From NCBI GenBank assembly GCA_018907035.1, contig JACCIC010000142.1, forward strand, positions 558,001-622,000: 64,000 nucleotides of DNA, given 5' to 3'. Positions 47,017 through 58,109 of this stretch are shown here, one piece after another; the first letter of the stretch is position 1, and every line of letters starts with the position of its first letter. The position numbers and the translations under genes were made by a program. This stretch comes from Sycobia sp. Sy_11. Its lineage: Eukaryota > Arthropoda > Insecta > Hymenoptera > Epichrysomallidae. Under the pieces are notes generated by a model. That model worked only from the letters and a program-made list of their open reading frames with translations, searched no databases and was not told the origin of the DNA.

Positions 47017-47433
47017 CACGAAGATCACAATGAGCAGGGCCCGGCCGTGAGAGGGGAAAAGGAGAAGACGCTACAGAACAGACTCAGGATTGCTTGTTGA
47101 GTCGTCACGGTAAAGAGAGTTCTTCGGCTTTTCTTTCGTTGTATCAAAGTATTCGGATTTTCTGCGGCAGCCGATAGACGAGATTCGAGCTGAAGAACGC
47201 GTGTGAAATTCTCGTGTAGAACAAGCGCGAAAAAACCGCGGAGCCGACGACCTAGCTGGTCGCCCGCCCGCCCGACCTCCAGAGGAAGAGAGCGAGGCGG
47301 ACCACAGCGGCTCACCCGAGCCGATCACGACTAGCCCTGATGAGAGGAGGAACACCGCGGCTCATCCGAGCCGAGTACACCTAGTCTGAAGGAAGAGGAA
47401 GAATGAGCATCTGCTGGCGTCTACCATGGACCG

Positions 47434-47436
<3 letters not shown>
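47014..47436 (+). repeat. LTR-like fragment between (TA)n arrays
   Basis: Begins TGTCACGAAG next to the TA array and ends at another TA array (47,437-47,482). GC-rich; contains a ~50-bp imperfect tandem duplication (GCGGCTCACCCGAGCCGA at ~47,308 and GCGGCTCATCCGAGCCGA at ~47,358). No matching TG...CA right end, so it may be truncated. Confidence 0.4.

Positions 47437-47482
<46 letters not shown>
47437..47482. repeat. (TA)n array
   Basis: Nearly pure TA repeat. Confidence 0.95.
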
Positions 47483-47486
<4 letters not shown>

Positions 47487-47559
47487 TATAAAAATTTATA
47501 CATGCACACTTACTTATATATAATACCGCGTTTATATAAGTGTTACACAATTAAACTAT

Positions 47560-48065
47560 TCACGATTGGAATTCATGAATTCACCTTCTGTGACCTACAC
47601 TTTGATGCTTGTGCGAACTCTCAGTGAGAGAGAACGGGCGCGGGCGAGTATGTATTAGAGGCAGATAGCTGGCGCAGGCCTAGTAAACTTGGCGCGACTT
47701 TTTCACCGTGCCAAGTGTATCCCTCCCGTATACTTTTCTACCTCTACTCGGCGATAGAGAGAGTGAGAGAGAGAGGGAGACAGAGAGAGGGAGAGAGAGT
47801 AGATATTCCGGGCTCTCTCTCTCTTCTGGGTTTGCCGGTATACGTATAGTGTAATTTTCGTCGCGACTTTTCATGATTTCGCACTTTTATTATTTTTTCC
47901 GGCTGGTATTTGCGCGTTTCTAATATTATTTTTGCTATATTATTGTTTGCTGGTGTTATGTTTCGTGTACCTATATTAGAATACCGTATCTGTGTGTTGA
48001 TCGTACTTGTAGCATTTGTATTAAAATATAATTATTTTCGCGGCCGTATATATTCGGCCGTCGCG
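47560..48065 (+). repeat. dispersed ~570-bp repeat, copy B (most diverged)
   Basis: Shares with copies A and D the GTATTAGAGG...GTGTATCCC centre, a purine (GA) run, and the GCGGCC-n-GGCCGTCGCG hairpin at its right end. The left end is uncertain. Confidence 0.45.
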
Positions 48066-48119
48066 AAATAATTAATGAGAATGACGATGATAATAATAAT
48101 AATTTTTTTTTGCGTTGGA

Positions 48120-49430
48120 TAGTGGAAATTTCATCCAACAACTTAATTCGTTGCCGGCCTACAGCTTTCGCATCTTGAGACTACTGCTGGATCCGGCTCC
48201 AAGATATTCAGGATTCGGACCAACTCAAACCCCTTTCCTTTCGATGCCATAAAAGCAATGCAGGAATTGCAACACGCGGCTTTACACTGCTTCTTCTATT
48301 GTGGTCTAATGATCTAACATACACAAAGGTCGATACCACGAGGGTACCTCCGGTGAACCGTTGCCCTTATCAATGAACACCTTCCAGCTAATATAACAGA
48401 AACCAGCAGTTGGATAATAATTTTACATCGACAGAACGAGTTCTGGGTTCACTTTCGCTGCTATTTTCAGTATCTCCGCTATAATTCCTCTTGTTTCTCA
48501 AGGATTTTTCGGCGCTGACGAGCTCATCCGAGCTGAACAGAGGGATATCCAATCCTTGATTCGCGAGGTCATATATTCCGTCGCAAAGGTTACATCTGGT
48601 ATTGTTTCAGCGTAGCCTGGTCTCAGGAAGGCGGTAGTTGAACCGGTGTTCATGACCACTAATCCTAGCCTAGACACCAGCTCTATGACTCAAGACTCGC
48701 ACCACGGCATGCCCCATTTCAGACATTCTTAGGTTAAATTACACTAGCATCGCCAGCTCATCGATCTACCAGCCTTCTCTGCTGATTAAGATATCAACTT
48801 TAGTACCGTAGAAGAAACTGAATAGGATGTTATCATCCGTCTTGCTGCTGTCTACATTCCTTTGCAGAATTGTGATGATCATTCGCTTCGCCTGTACCGA
48901 GGAAGCACTCAGGTGTTGTTGTATTGCACACCGCCACCTTATGCTCTCTCTGTGCGCATCGACAACAGCTGGTACTAGGATAGGGGCCTTTACAGCTATG
49001 ACTCCTGTGGCTATAGCATATGCAGCACCTAATCATTATTTTGCTTCGGCGTACGAGACAATTTACTAGGCCCACTCTTAGAAGCATGATCTTCAGCAGC
49101 TGCACAGCAACAAGCTTTTCCAACACTACGATGGTAGCTTGCTACTCCGCAGTATTAGTTTTGATCACATTGACTTCTAACTCATGAAAATCATCGGCCA
49201 GTTTGCTCTCAAGAGCCTCGAAGACGTCTGAATTTCCTCCGTCGCACAGCAGTCCAGTTCTCTGATCTCCAAACTATCTGTGGAGGTCAGGTTGCTGATA
49301 CTGCTACTCTGGATTATCACTTTCTTGAGTACATCAGCAATTGCCTTCCACGCTTCCAGTTTGTTGTTTCTGAATTATATTAGTGATCGAATCCTCAGAT
49401 TTGATGCAGTCCCTAACGATCTTCATAACT
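48120..49430 (-). pseudogene. R1-clade LINE: ORF1 zinc-knuckle protein and start of ORF2 endonuclease
   Basis: From high to low coordinates on the minus strand: an ORF1 segment SLEIREL DCCATEEIQ (~49,240); a segment with CCICYSHRSHSC and CCRCAQREHKVAVC, decayed Cys/His knuckles (48,833-49,126); then an ORF2 endonuclease C-terminal piece, VMNTGSTTAFLRPGYAE and TIPDVTFATEY (~48,560-48,640). Frames shift repeatedly. ORF1 binds LINE RNA; ORF2 nicks the target. It is a separate insertion from the RT fragment at 50.7-51.5 kb, because the order along the strand is reversed. Confidence 0.6.
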
Positions 49431-49439
49431 TTTTTTTTT

Positions 49440-50276
49440 CAATAAATGCTTTATTCAGAAAATAATATTTTACATATGGGAAATGGGTAAAAACATAACA
49501 AAAACCATAATACGTATAAGGATTAGTTTTACATATAAAAGTTTAAGTTCTAAAGATGATAGTTCACTTCATTCACACAATAGTTCACTCACAAAAAAAT
49601 TAGCTATACTAATAAGTCATGAAAAAGCGAGGGAAAAAAGCAGAGATAAGTAATAACGATAAGATTCCATAATTTGATATTGTGTTTTTTATTTTTTTTA
49701 TTAGTTTTTTTTATTTTTTATTTTTATTATTATTTTTTATCACTTTTGTGTCTTTTGCGGCCATATCTGCTGTGTATCCTAATGTTATATTACTTGTGTA
49801 TTCATGTAGTGTTATTCATACTATTCCTTCTATGTATGTGATACAATACTGGTGTACCGTTTTAGTTACATATATAATTTTTGTATCTAGGAATTTTAAG
49901 TCATTTATAGTTGCCTAATCTTTATTTATTGCTGTGATCTAAGGAATTTTTGTGATCTGATTTGTGGATTTTATCCAACAAGTGGATGTCTAAATTATTT
50001 AATGCTTTGATAAATTTCTTGTTAGTTTAATAAATATGTTAATGGTGTGATGAAAAATATATCAATTCTTATTATTTCTTATTATTTTTTACACTTTTAT
50101 ATACCGTGAAATTAGAAAGTCTTTTTTTGTGCTCGAATCTGATATCTCGAAGCATAGTTAAACTGCATCTTAGTATTTTATGTTCGAAGATGCGAAGTTT
50201 TTTTATTAGATTTTTTTATTAGCCTTATTAAACTCAGGTATGTAATTATCTTAGTTCTTTTATTTAACGTGGAATG

Positions 50277-50327
<51 letters not shown>

Positions 50328-50685
50328 TATATATATATAATATATTATGCAATAAAAATATCGTTTTATTTTTTTAACTGAGTGTGAATGTGTACGTTAA
50401 ATCTCTCTAAGTCATCGAGGAAGACACTCAGATAACGTACCGATCTTACATACTCTCTGTTCTCATTATTATCATTAATCCTAAAATGTCTTTAGTTAGT
50501 CTAGGTGTCTTGTTGCTCTCTAGATTTTAGTTGTAATAATATGACTCTTTTTATCATACAGAAGTTTGAATATATTTCAATATAATGGTCGATATTTTAT
50601 CTATAACAAATAAAAATTTATTTTTCATGCGTTTAATATGTCAAGAAATTTCTTTCGAATTGGTGAAAATTTTATTTTTATCCAT
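49440..50685. other. AT-rich sequence, no gene seen
   Basis: Poly-T-rich tracts and a (TA)n array at 50,281-50,340. Nothing else recognised. Confidence 0.6.
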
Positions 50686-50689
50686 TCCG

Positions 50690-51543
50690 GGGTGACCCTT
50701 CCAGCATCTGCGACCAATACCGCCTTCTGCTATTTCCACTGTTCAAAATGTATGATGAGTATCGTCTTTTCCGGATCCAGAGTATATATAACCGGGATCC
50801 GCGATTTTGCCCATCTTGTACAAGTACGCGTGCAAGCACTCATGACCAATCAGCATCTGGGTGAGATAGTAATTTACCTCCCCGTGCTGCTGACTGATCT
50901 ATGGACGGACCTAATTTAGAAGCATGGTGTTCCACCTTCTGCATGTATCTTGCTCCAGGGAACGCTCGCTAGTATGCTTCTTCGCTTCGGCTTGTCAAAG
51001 TATCATCTTCATCTGCTGAACGAACTTTCGCTTCTCTGCCACTAGAGAAGCGGTCTCCGAGCCCGTGCGATACGAAGACGCTATGAAGAGCGTATCTCCT
51101 CTGTACAGTCGCCATACGCTTGCATTACTTTGCGTACTGAAGTGCATCGGCCAAGACTTCAGCACTATAAAGCAGGACCCTGCAAAAAGAGGCCGTCACC
51201 ATTGCCACCTTTTGCGCCGACCTCCAAATATGTCCCCAGAAGGTGAACTTCATATCTAGCATCATAAGGTACTTGACGGATGTCTTGATCGACTCTGGGG
51301 ACGCGCTTGTTCGTGAGGCTTCATCCAATGGCAAATTTTGCGCATGCTCTGATCAAGGCGCGTCTGTGCCAGCGGCATATTGCGTGCAATAATAACAGCT
51401 TGCACGTAATCCACATACCCGATTAGCGAGCAGCCTTCTGTCATATCCAACCGCAGGATCCCATTATAGGATACATTCCATAGATCGGGACCCAGGATGG
51501 AGCCTTGGACCGCGCCACACGTTAGCTTAGAGCCCTCTGCCAT
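50690..51543 (-). pseudogene. R1-clade LINE reverse transcriptase to C-terminus, 5'-truncated
   Basis: Begins in the RT palm with KLTCGAVQGSILGPDLWNVS and GYVDYVQAVIIAR: the catalytic YADD reads YVDY, so one essential aspartate is lost. Then LDQSMRKICHWM, MKFTFWGHIWRSAQKVAMVT and LLYSAEVLADAL, and near 50,830 AYLYKMGKIADPG, the R1 tail. It ends ~50,690. At least three breaks. Confidence 0.75.
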
Positions 51544-51769
51544 GTCTTATTTAAAGTATCTGTCCTTCAAATAATCTGCAATTATATATTAATATTTATT
51601 AATATTTATTGATATAAATATATATATTGATAATGTTTTGTATTAATTTTAGTTTATGATTTTAGTTTATAAATTTACAATGCAAATATGAAATTAAAAA
51701 TAACAATAAAAACAATTTTTTGGATAATACTATTATTAGAGAAAATGGATACCTTATCACTGATTGGTC

Positions 51770-52545
51770 TCAAAAACCGACTTTTTTGAACAGAGCTTTA
51801 TAATTTACTACCAATCAATCCCTTCAGCAAAGAAGCTATATAATTTTCAATTGACAGAGCTTTATTATTATCCCATAACAGTTTTCATAATATAAACATT
51901 GACATAGAAAAAAATATTTTACAAGAAAATAGTTATCTTCCTCTATTATACAACGTTTAAAACATAGTATAAATTATATGAAATATATTTACAGTGAAAA
52001 TAACAATAATAAGACTAATATTGGTTATAATCAGAATAAAATCGAGATCTTACAATTACTATCCTATTACCTTTTATTAGCCCCTTTTTTCGAAATTGTT
52101 CTAAAAAATTCAGGAAAATATTCAATATTTTTACAATGCCGATTATTAATAATAAAATTAATAATATCATACGAGAAAAAGTGAGACCGAAAAATTGCAA
52201 AAAACTAGAGTAGTATATAAAATTAATTGTGAAAATTGTGATGCAATATATATAGGTGAAACTAAGCGGATTTTAAAAGATTGGAGTAATGAACACAAGA
52301 AAAATAATACTCCTGATACTCTTATTAATATACATTGTGAAGAATAATCATATACTTTTAATTGGGATAAAGTGAATATATTAGATATTGACAATGATTT
52401 TATAAAACGCACTTTTTCTGAAATGCTTCTCATACAATGTAATATCAATAACACAGTTATTAAAAAACAAGATACGCTATTCGTTAGCAAAATGTATTCG
52501 GACATAATCCCATTTTTCGAAGACATTGTAACAGAAATTTCATAA
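51770..52545 (+). pseudogene. Penelope-like element, RT end and GIY-YIG endonuclease
   Basis: Frames on the plus strand give the region after RT (NNIIREKVRPKNCKK, ~52,155), then VVYKINCENCDAIYIGETKR at about 52,212, a GIY-YIG nuclease with the Cys pair before it that is typical of PLEs. The C-terminal part (FSEMLLIQCNINN) contains the expected glutamate. One internal stop at ~52,346. GIY-YIG nicks DNA to start target-primed reverse transcription. It is a different PLE lineage from the minus-strand copy at 53 kb. Confidence 0.75.
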
Positions 52546-52619
52546 TTTGTACTTGATTTGTTATACATATGTGATTGTTATTGACCTATTACTTTTGACA
52601 TTGTCAGTATTAAAATTTC

Positions 52620-53081
52620 ATTAGTTTAAATTAATAAATATTTTTTTATTGGTCTTACAGTCCAATCAATTCAATCTAAAAATAAAAAAAAAATAAATAA
52701 TAAAAATAAAAATAAAAATAAAAATAAAATAAAAATTCAAAATAAAAATAAAAATAAAATAAAAATTCAAATTAAAAATTATATTAAAGATTAAATTAAA
52801 AATTATAATGACAGTCAGACTGTCCTAGTTTACATTCATCTCCGTAGACTAATTTGAAAATAAAATATTAGCTGAAAAAATTCTTTGTTAGTAAAGTGCA
52901 GTCTGACTGTCCCGAACACCCTTACCTAATTGAACACCTGTCCAACGTTCCGAGCTCGCTACAGCTCCTTATCAGGGACTAAACTAAACCTTATATTCTA
53001 ATCTATATATACCCCATCCCCACTACTAAATTTAGTAAATTAAATCTCAATTCCCCCTCTACACAATTTATTCAAAACCAA
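52620..53081 (-). repeat. PLE terminal region with A-rich tract
   Basis: Holds the PLE edge (GGTCTTACAGTCCAATC at ~52,651), (AAATA)n-like DNA, GACAGTCAGACTGTCC (~52,809), the CGTAGACTAATTTGAAAAT block and the unique segment with the ribozyme-like motif. The same order recurs at 10,160-10,480. Confidence 0.65.
52947..52975 (-). ncRNA. hammerhead-like motif of a PLE (best stem II)
   Basis: CTGATAAG, then GAGCT-GTAGCG-AGCTC (perfect 5-bp stem II), then GGAAC. The core differs from the hammerhead consensus by one base in each half (CTGATGA to CTGATAA, GAAA to GGAA). It is probably inactive, but the family relation to 10,347-10,375 is clear. Confidence 0.55.
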
Positions 53082-53995
53082 TCAATTTAATAAGGAATGA
53101 TAAACACTGTCCAATTTCCTAGACTGTAATATTAAATTCACATTATTTCGATTCCTGAAAATGTGAATACTTTCAAGACTCTCCCTTTTATACTTATTAT
53201 TAATACCATGTTCCAAAATATCCACACAATCAAAAGAATGTAAAAACTTTAAACAATGCTCTTTTAAACCGGAAGTAATATGTGAGCTACGTAAACTATA
53301 TTTATGTTCATAAATTCTCTTTTTTAAATATCTACCTGTTTGTCCAATATAGTATTTATCACAATCCATGCAATTAACTTGTAAAAAACTCCTGATTTTA
53401 AGCATAAATCATCCCTATCTTTGCAATTATGAAACAATCTACTCAAATTATTGTTAAGAAAATTTGAATGTTATATTTCCGAAAATTTCTTTTAGTTCTT
53501 TCAGATAATCCTCGAACATATGGTAAGACAATAATTTTTCCTCTGTGAACATCAACTCTTGCATTATGTCTATTTTCGGTATTATAAATTTCAAACAATC
53601 TCTCAACAATTAATCTATTAATAAATTGAATCGAATAACCATTATTAATGAACGTTTCTCTTACGAACTGTAAATTATTTTGTCTAAAATCTTTATATAA
53701 CAATTTTATTGCTCTATCAATGACATCCAGGACTTTAATGCTCCAATTTTGTTTCCGTATTGGTTGTGTAAATTAAAATCAAAAAACCTACCTGACCAAG
53801 TAGGCTTTCTGTACCAATTAAGTTCTACCTTATTATTACTACATCTAATGACATTAATGTCCAAAGAACTTAACTGATTATTAACCTCAACCTCCCTTGT
53901 AAATTTAATTCTGTCATGTACAGAATTAAAAACATCCACGATTTCATCCACAAAAACTTCTGGAACAATTGTAATATCATCCACATATCTATATA
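53082..53995 (-). pseudogene. Penelope-like element, RT palm end, linker and GIY-YIG endonuclease
   Basis: The catalytic RYVDDITIVPE lies at the 5' edge (~53,985), followed by VELNWYRKPTWSGRFFDFNL (53,706-53,984), a linker segment (53,443-53,703) with FINRLIVERLFEIYN and KIIVLPYVRGLSERTKRNF, and a GIY-YIG domain (53,082-53,405) with CMDCDKYYIGQTGRYLKKRI and ESLESIHIFRN carrying the catalytic glutamate. Two frameshifts separate the three parts. RT sequence upstream of the catalytic motif is cut off by (AT)n and the LTR-like insertion at 54,001. Confidence 0.85.
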
Positions 53996-54384
53996 TATAT
54001 TGTGATGCCGCGAAATCACGATCACCCAGAACGAACTTTACGCTCTACCGGGGGATGGGAAGAGGGGACAGGGGACACAAGGGAGAAGCTGGGATGGGAA
54101 CACACGCGATGGATGATCGCCGCTCACCGGAGTACTCCGTAGTCCGCTGACGTCCGTTGATCCGGGCAGGCGTTGCGCAGCCCTCGAGTATGGAAGTAGG
54201 CGCCGGTGATGGGAGCCGCCCGTGGCATCCCTCCTGGTGTCTCTCTCTCTCCAGCTCACCTTATCGGCCCTTATAGCTGCCCTTTTTCCTGTCTGCTGGG
54301 CTTCCTCGGCTCTGCTCGTTCTCCTTCTTCTTGCTTCACTCTCTCTCTCTTCCCACCTCTTACTCTACCTATACTTTGCTTCTT

Positions 54385-54520
54385 CTCTTATTTCTTCTCT
54401 TACTTTCTCTTACTTTCTCTTACTTTCTTCCCTTACTTTCTCTTACTTTCTCTTACTTTCTTCTCTTACTTTTCTCTTACTTCTTCTCTTACTTTTCTCT
54501 TACTTCTTCTCTTTCAACCC
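54385..54520 (+). repeat. minisatellite of a CTCTTACTTT-type unit
   Basis: About a dozen imperfect repeats of a 10-12-base pyrimidine-rich unit. Leu/Ser/Phe-rich open frames across it are artefacts. Confidence 0.85.
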
Positions 54521-54769
54521 GCTATCCTCTCACCTCTCGGTTAGGCGGCCAACAACGCAGTGCTCTCGCCTCGCTACTCGCAGGGAAGAAGGAGGGAAAA
54601 AAGGGGGGGGAGGAGTTCGGCGGCTGCCGGCGACGGCCGACCGCGGCGTGACGTGCCGAATCCGGACTCACAAGAAAAATCGGTTGATGCCTTTAACATT
54701 TTTTCCTTATTATGTACCCTATCCTATTATCTCTAATTAATTTGATTATTTTTCACTACCTCTTATCAT

Positions 54770-55105
54770 CTAATTTATACTTTAGTTTATTATGTCTATA
54801 TCTCTTACTATCTATCTTATCCTATTTCTTTAATTATTTTTATTTCTATCATCTCTTATCTATCTTAATCTATTTATTATCTTTAGTTAATTTATTTCTA
54901 TTATCTCTATCATCTCTCAATCTATTTGTTATCTTATCCTTTAGTTTATCATATCTATATCTCTTACTATCTATCTTAATCTATTTATTATCTTATCCTT
55001 TAGTTTATCATATCTATCTCTTACTATCTATCTTAATCTATTTCTTTAATTATTTTTATTTCTATCATCTCTTAATCTACCTTAATCTATTTGTTATCTT
55101 CTTCC
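54770..55105 (+). repeat. tandem repeat with a ~60-base unit
   Basis: Units containing CTCTTACTATCTATCTTAAT and TTATCCTTTAGTTTATCATA recur with insertions and deletions. Confidence 0.8.
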
Positions 55106-55287
55106 TAAGTCTGTTGCCTTCATAACTCGCCTCTCGGCTTGTGTGCGGGACGAAAAGTAGGGGAGCGACCGTGCCGAGCACAAGGCGCGACGGCGCGCGC
55201 GGGCGCCTTAATGTTTGCATGTCCGCAAAATGGCGCGCGCGTCGTCGTTTATCCGGGCAAGCGGCGTGGCGCCCTGTGACGCCCGTC

Positions 55288-55290
<3 letters not shown>

Positions 55291-55321
<31 letters not shown>
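55291..55321. repeat. (AT)n array
   Basis: Right flank of the LTR-like insertion. Confidence 0.95.
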
Positions 55322-55323
<2 letters not shown>

Positions 55324-55339
55324 GTGTTTAATAATATTT

Positions 55340-55930
55340 TAATTAATTATATTAATTAAATACAGCGAATGAATGCAGTTTAGAACAACCGTTGTATATG
55401 CTGGAATGCGCGCGCCAGTATAAGGCTTGCGCGTTCCCCTACAGCAGTATTCGCTACTGGCGCGTTTTGTTCAACGAGAGAGCACGCACGCTACAGCATG
55501 TGTTAGAGGGGGGTTGCTGCCGCCGGCCTAATACACTTGACGCGGCTCTCTCTTGCCTCACGAGGTGTATCCCCTCTAACGTAGATTTCGGATTTAAGCA
55601 TAGTGGTAGAGAGAGAAAGACTATGAATTGCTTTCTCACTCTACGCTTCGTTTTCCGGCGGTATCTTTATCGCGTTATATAATATATCATAATATATTAA
55701 TTTAATTTCGGTTTTGTTAAATTTTCGTGTATTCTATTACTTTAACTTTATATTTAATATCTTATTTCGATTTAAGTTATAATTTTGATCATTTTGAAGT
55801 TTATATTACGGAAGGAAATAAATTAGTGTCATTTAATTTATTTCGTGTGTTCGCGGTATATTTGTGTAGTGTGATTTGTATACCGGTCGCGATGAATTTG
55901 CGCGGCCATGTTTTTGGCCATCGCATCTCT
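55340..55930 (+). repeat. dispersed ~570-bp repeat, copy D
   Basis: Closest relative of copy A (28,953-29,520, opposite strand): CCGTTGTATATGCTGG, GTGTTAGAGGGG, GTGTATCCCCTCTAA, GTGGTAGAGAGAGA and GCGCGGCCATGTTTTTGGCC in the same order. Most of the unit aligns. Confidence 0.55.
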
Positions 55931-56059
55931 CTCTTTTTTCGGGAGGGCGGAGCGTGTGTGTATAAAAATAGAATGTATATAGTGTATAAAATATAGTGTA
56001 TAATTATGAGTATAAAAAAATGCACATACATACATGTTTTTTCTCCTAACATGTAATGC

Positions 56060-56608
56060 ATCGGACATGTCCGGTTTGCGGATTAATCGGCATGTGGAAC
56101 CGCCGGTCCCCATCCATTTCTGATGTCGCACAGCCCCCAGATGGAACAACAAAGTTGCTTCGTTATCGTTAAATGCTCGGCATGGGCGCGAGTCATCACT
56201 CGGGGTCATGTCGTGCGGTTTGTATTCCGGTACAGGAACCGACGGCATCTCCAAGCGGTTTTCGTCGCCGGTCGGCGGTAAAAATGGTGGTGCTGGTTGA
56301 GGTGGGCCCGTTACTGGAGTTTCGGTGGGCAGCGCGGGCTGCTCGTCGCCGCCTGGAGGTATCTTCGCCTCGTCGGTCCGCGGCGATGCTGGAAGAGCCG
56401 CAAGTTTCGGATCGACATCGATTATAGGTGGTATACGTTGACCCTCTAGTTCGCGACGAGGCGACCGTGCAGGAGGCACAACCAGGCGCGGACGTACAGG
56501 TACATATAACATATTATTAAGCTCCTGCACGGCGACGAGCAGGTCGCGCTGCGCCCGAGTAAGTTGTTTTCGGAACATTTTAAATATTTCGGATTTGAAT
56601 GTGTTCAC
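56060..56608 (-). pseudogene. proline-rich coding-like segment, possibly retroelement Gag start
   Basis: Open from an ATG at 56,608: the helix-like start FRKQLTRAQRDLLVAVQEL is followed by ~100 residues rich in Pro, Glu and Asp and by FNDNEATLLFHLGAVRHQKW. The frame stays open into the dispersed repeat to 55,838, but that part looks non-coding. I do not recognise the protein. It lies downstream of Gypsy protease and integrase pieces on the same strand, so a Gag N-terminus of that family is possible but unproven. Confidence 0.35.
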
Positions 56609-56985
56609 CCTGACTACTTAATTAGGACTGAATATTAAGTTTATTTTCGGTAATTTTAATAGAATTTTAATTTAACTTTAACTTAATTTACCCTTCCGGG
56701 GGTTAATTTTCTATTTTCCCTTGAAGGGAATTGACATTTACTTTATTTTGTATCGGTTTACAAGCATCGGTATGAATATATATCTTTTGGTTTTCTTTAA
56801 TATAAAATTTTCGGTTCGAATAAATAGAAAAAGAGAAAAGAAGAAAAGAGAAAGAAACAAAAAAAAATATAGTTAAATAAAAAACAATAAAAAAAAGAAA
56901 AAAAAAATTTATTCACTATTCTTTCCTTTTTTTCTTTTTTTTTGTTAAAGAAAAATCGGAAGTTCATTATTTTTTCTCTTACAGG
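56609..56985. other. A/T-rich spacer with poly-purine and poly-pyrimidine runs
   Basis: Contains AAAAAGAGAAAAGAAGAAAA and a long T/C run. No gene. Confidence 0.6.
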
Positions 56986-56987
56986 TT

Positions 56988-57520
56988 TTATTCGCTTATA
57001 TCAGACTCAGTGACGCTGTAGATGCCTTCATCCCCCAGCCTGGCGGTGACCCTTCTCTCTACTCTTCGTCGTAAACGCCTGTTCTCCCGGCGACGTTCCT
57101 GTGATGCGGGGTTCTTATGATTGAAGAGAATTCGATTCCCGATTTTGATTATTTCGGACATGCCGAAAATGATATCCACAGGTTGTCCGGGTATTATGGC
57201 GAAGTTACTAACTCTGATCTTATTTTTCCAGGAATATTCCACTTTCAGCGTATTTGTGTGTTCGATGCTCACGGGACGGCCGTATATAATGGGGCCCAGT
57301 TAAGATGGAGAACCGCTTTCCCATATACACGCCAAGCGCCTCTTTTTTCTAGGATTCGACCTGATGTGATGATCTCCTCTGATGTTGTGGTCATTAGCGC
57401 TCCAGCGTTAATCAGGGTATGGAATTGGAGTCTATAACACCTGATTGGGGCACTAACTTCCAAAAATCGTTGGCAGAGCTCCTGCTCGTTCGTGTGTTGC
57501 ATTGTAACTGAGCACTTGGG
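56988..57520 (-). pseudogene. Gypsy (second family) protease segment
   Basis: Two frames together give a retropepsin layout: FHTLINAGALMTTTSEEII, where the catalytic Asp of D-[ST]-G is Asn; ILEKRGAWRVYGKAV; and after a shift VSIEHTNTLKVEYSWKN and IIPGQPVDIIFGMSEIIKI. A basic linker follows (RRRENRRLRRRVERR) and DEGIYSVTESDISE, the segment that precedes RT in such elements. Here it is followed by non-RT sequence. Loss of the Asp means it is inactive. Confidence 0.55.
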
Positions 57521-57599
57521 CCTCTGGGCGGTCCTTATATAGTAATTTAATGGAGGTATGTTATTCATATTATTATAATGTTCTCGTGGGACTTTTAGA

Positions 57600-58100
57600 T
57601 GTATGTGTTTAAACCTTGCCTTCATTATCTATCAGATCAAAGATGACAGGGGATATCTTCTTGCAGATAATAAAGGGAACCATATATTTTGGAGCTAGTT
57701 TTGCGTTAAACGCTCCAATTTTATTATATAGGTCGTAAGATCGTCTATATACTGATCTCCGATTTCGCGGTTCATATTGCGGCGTTTCAGGTCATAGTAT
57801 CGTTTTTGTTTCTGAAACCCTTTTGCCAGTTGGCTGCGCACGAGTTCGATTGTTTCATGTAATCTCTTTATGTGGTTTTCTGCGGTAACGTTATTACTTT
57901 GTCCATATAATTGAAAAAGGGATCGGGGACTCTTAACTCACGCGCAAAATTTAAGTAACGAGGTCTGAAACCTATGAGGCGGTATTATAAGCAAATTGTA
58001 GCTCATGTAAGTGATTATCCCACGTCTTATGATTTTTTTCTATATACTGGGAAATGATAGTTTTAATTACCTTATTTGCTCTTTCTACTGGATTAACTGT
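57600..58100 (-). pseudogene. Gypsy (second family) integrase C-terminal half
   Basis: NPVERANKVIKTIISQYIEK and TWDNHLHELQFAYNTAS, which include the catalytic glutamate, are followed by LRYLNFARELRVP, ERLHETIELVRSQ-like sequence (HIKRLHETIELVRSQLAKG), KRYYDLKRRN and AFNAKLAPKYMVPFIICK with ISPVIFDLID. Several frameshifts. The protein would join cDNA to host DNA. Confidence 0.75.
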
Positions 58101-58109
58101 GGTGTAACC

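Larger units (their letters stand above)
54001..55290 (+). mobile_element. LTR-like insertion (1.29 kb) in a (TA)n array
   Basis: Starts TGTGATGCCGCG immediately after ATATATAT and ends GCCCGTCACA immediately before ATATATAT; ends are TGTGA...TCACA, and ATAT flanks both sides in repeat context. The first ~380 bp and last ~150 bp are GC-rich; the middle is two minisatellites. No coding sequence. The gross form resembles the solo-LTR-like element at 32,088-32,941. Confidence 0.5.

Noticed and set aside
47336..47360. CTGATGAG as a hammerhead core.
   Set aside because: No GAAA half or pairing stems nearby; it is part of a local tandem duplication.
48513..48540. CTGACGAG followed by a GCTC/GAGC stem, as a hammerhead core.
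   Set aside because: The second half reads TGAAC rather than GAAA, and the stretch is coding sequence of the LINE endonuclease on the other strand.
54206..55125. Several 100-170-codon plus-strand frames rich in Leu, Ser and Tyr.
   Set aside because: They are translations of minisatellite and tandem-repeat DNA inside the LTR-like insertion.
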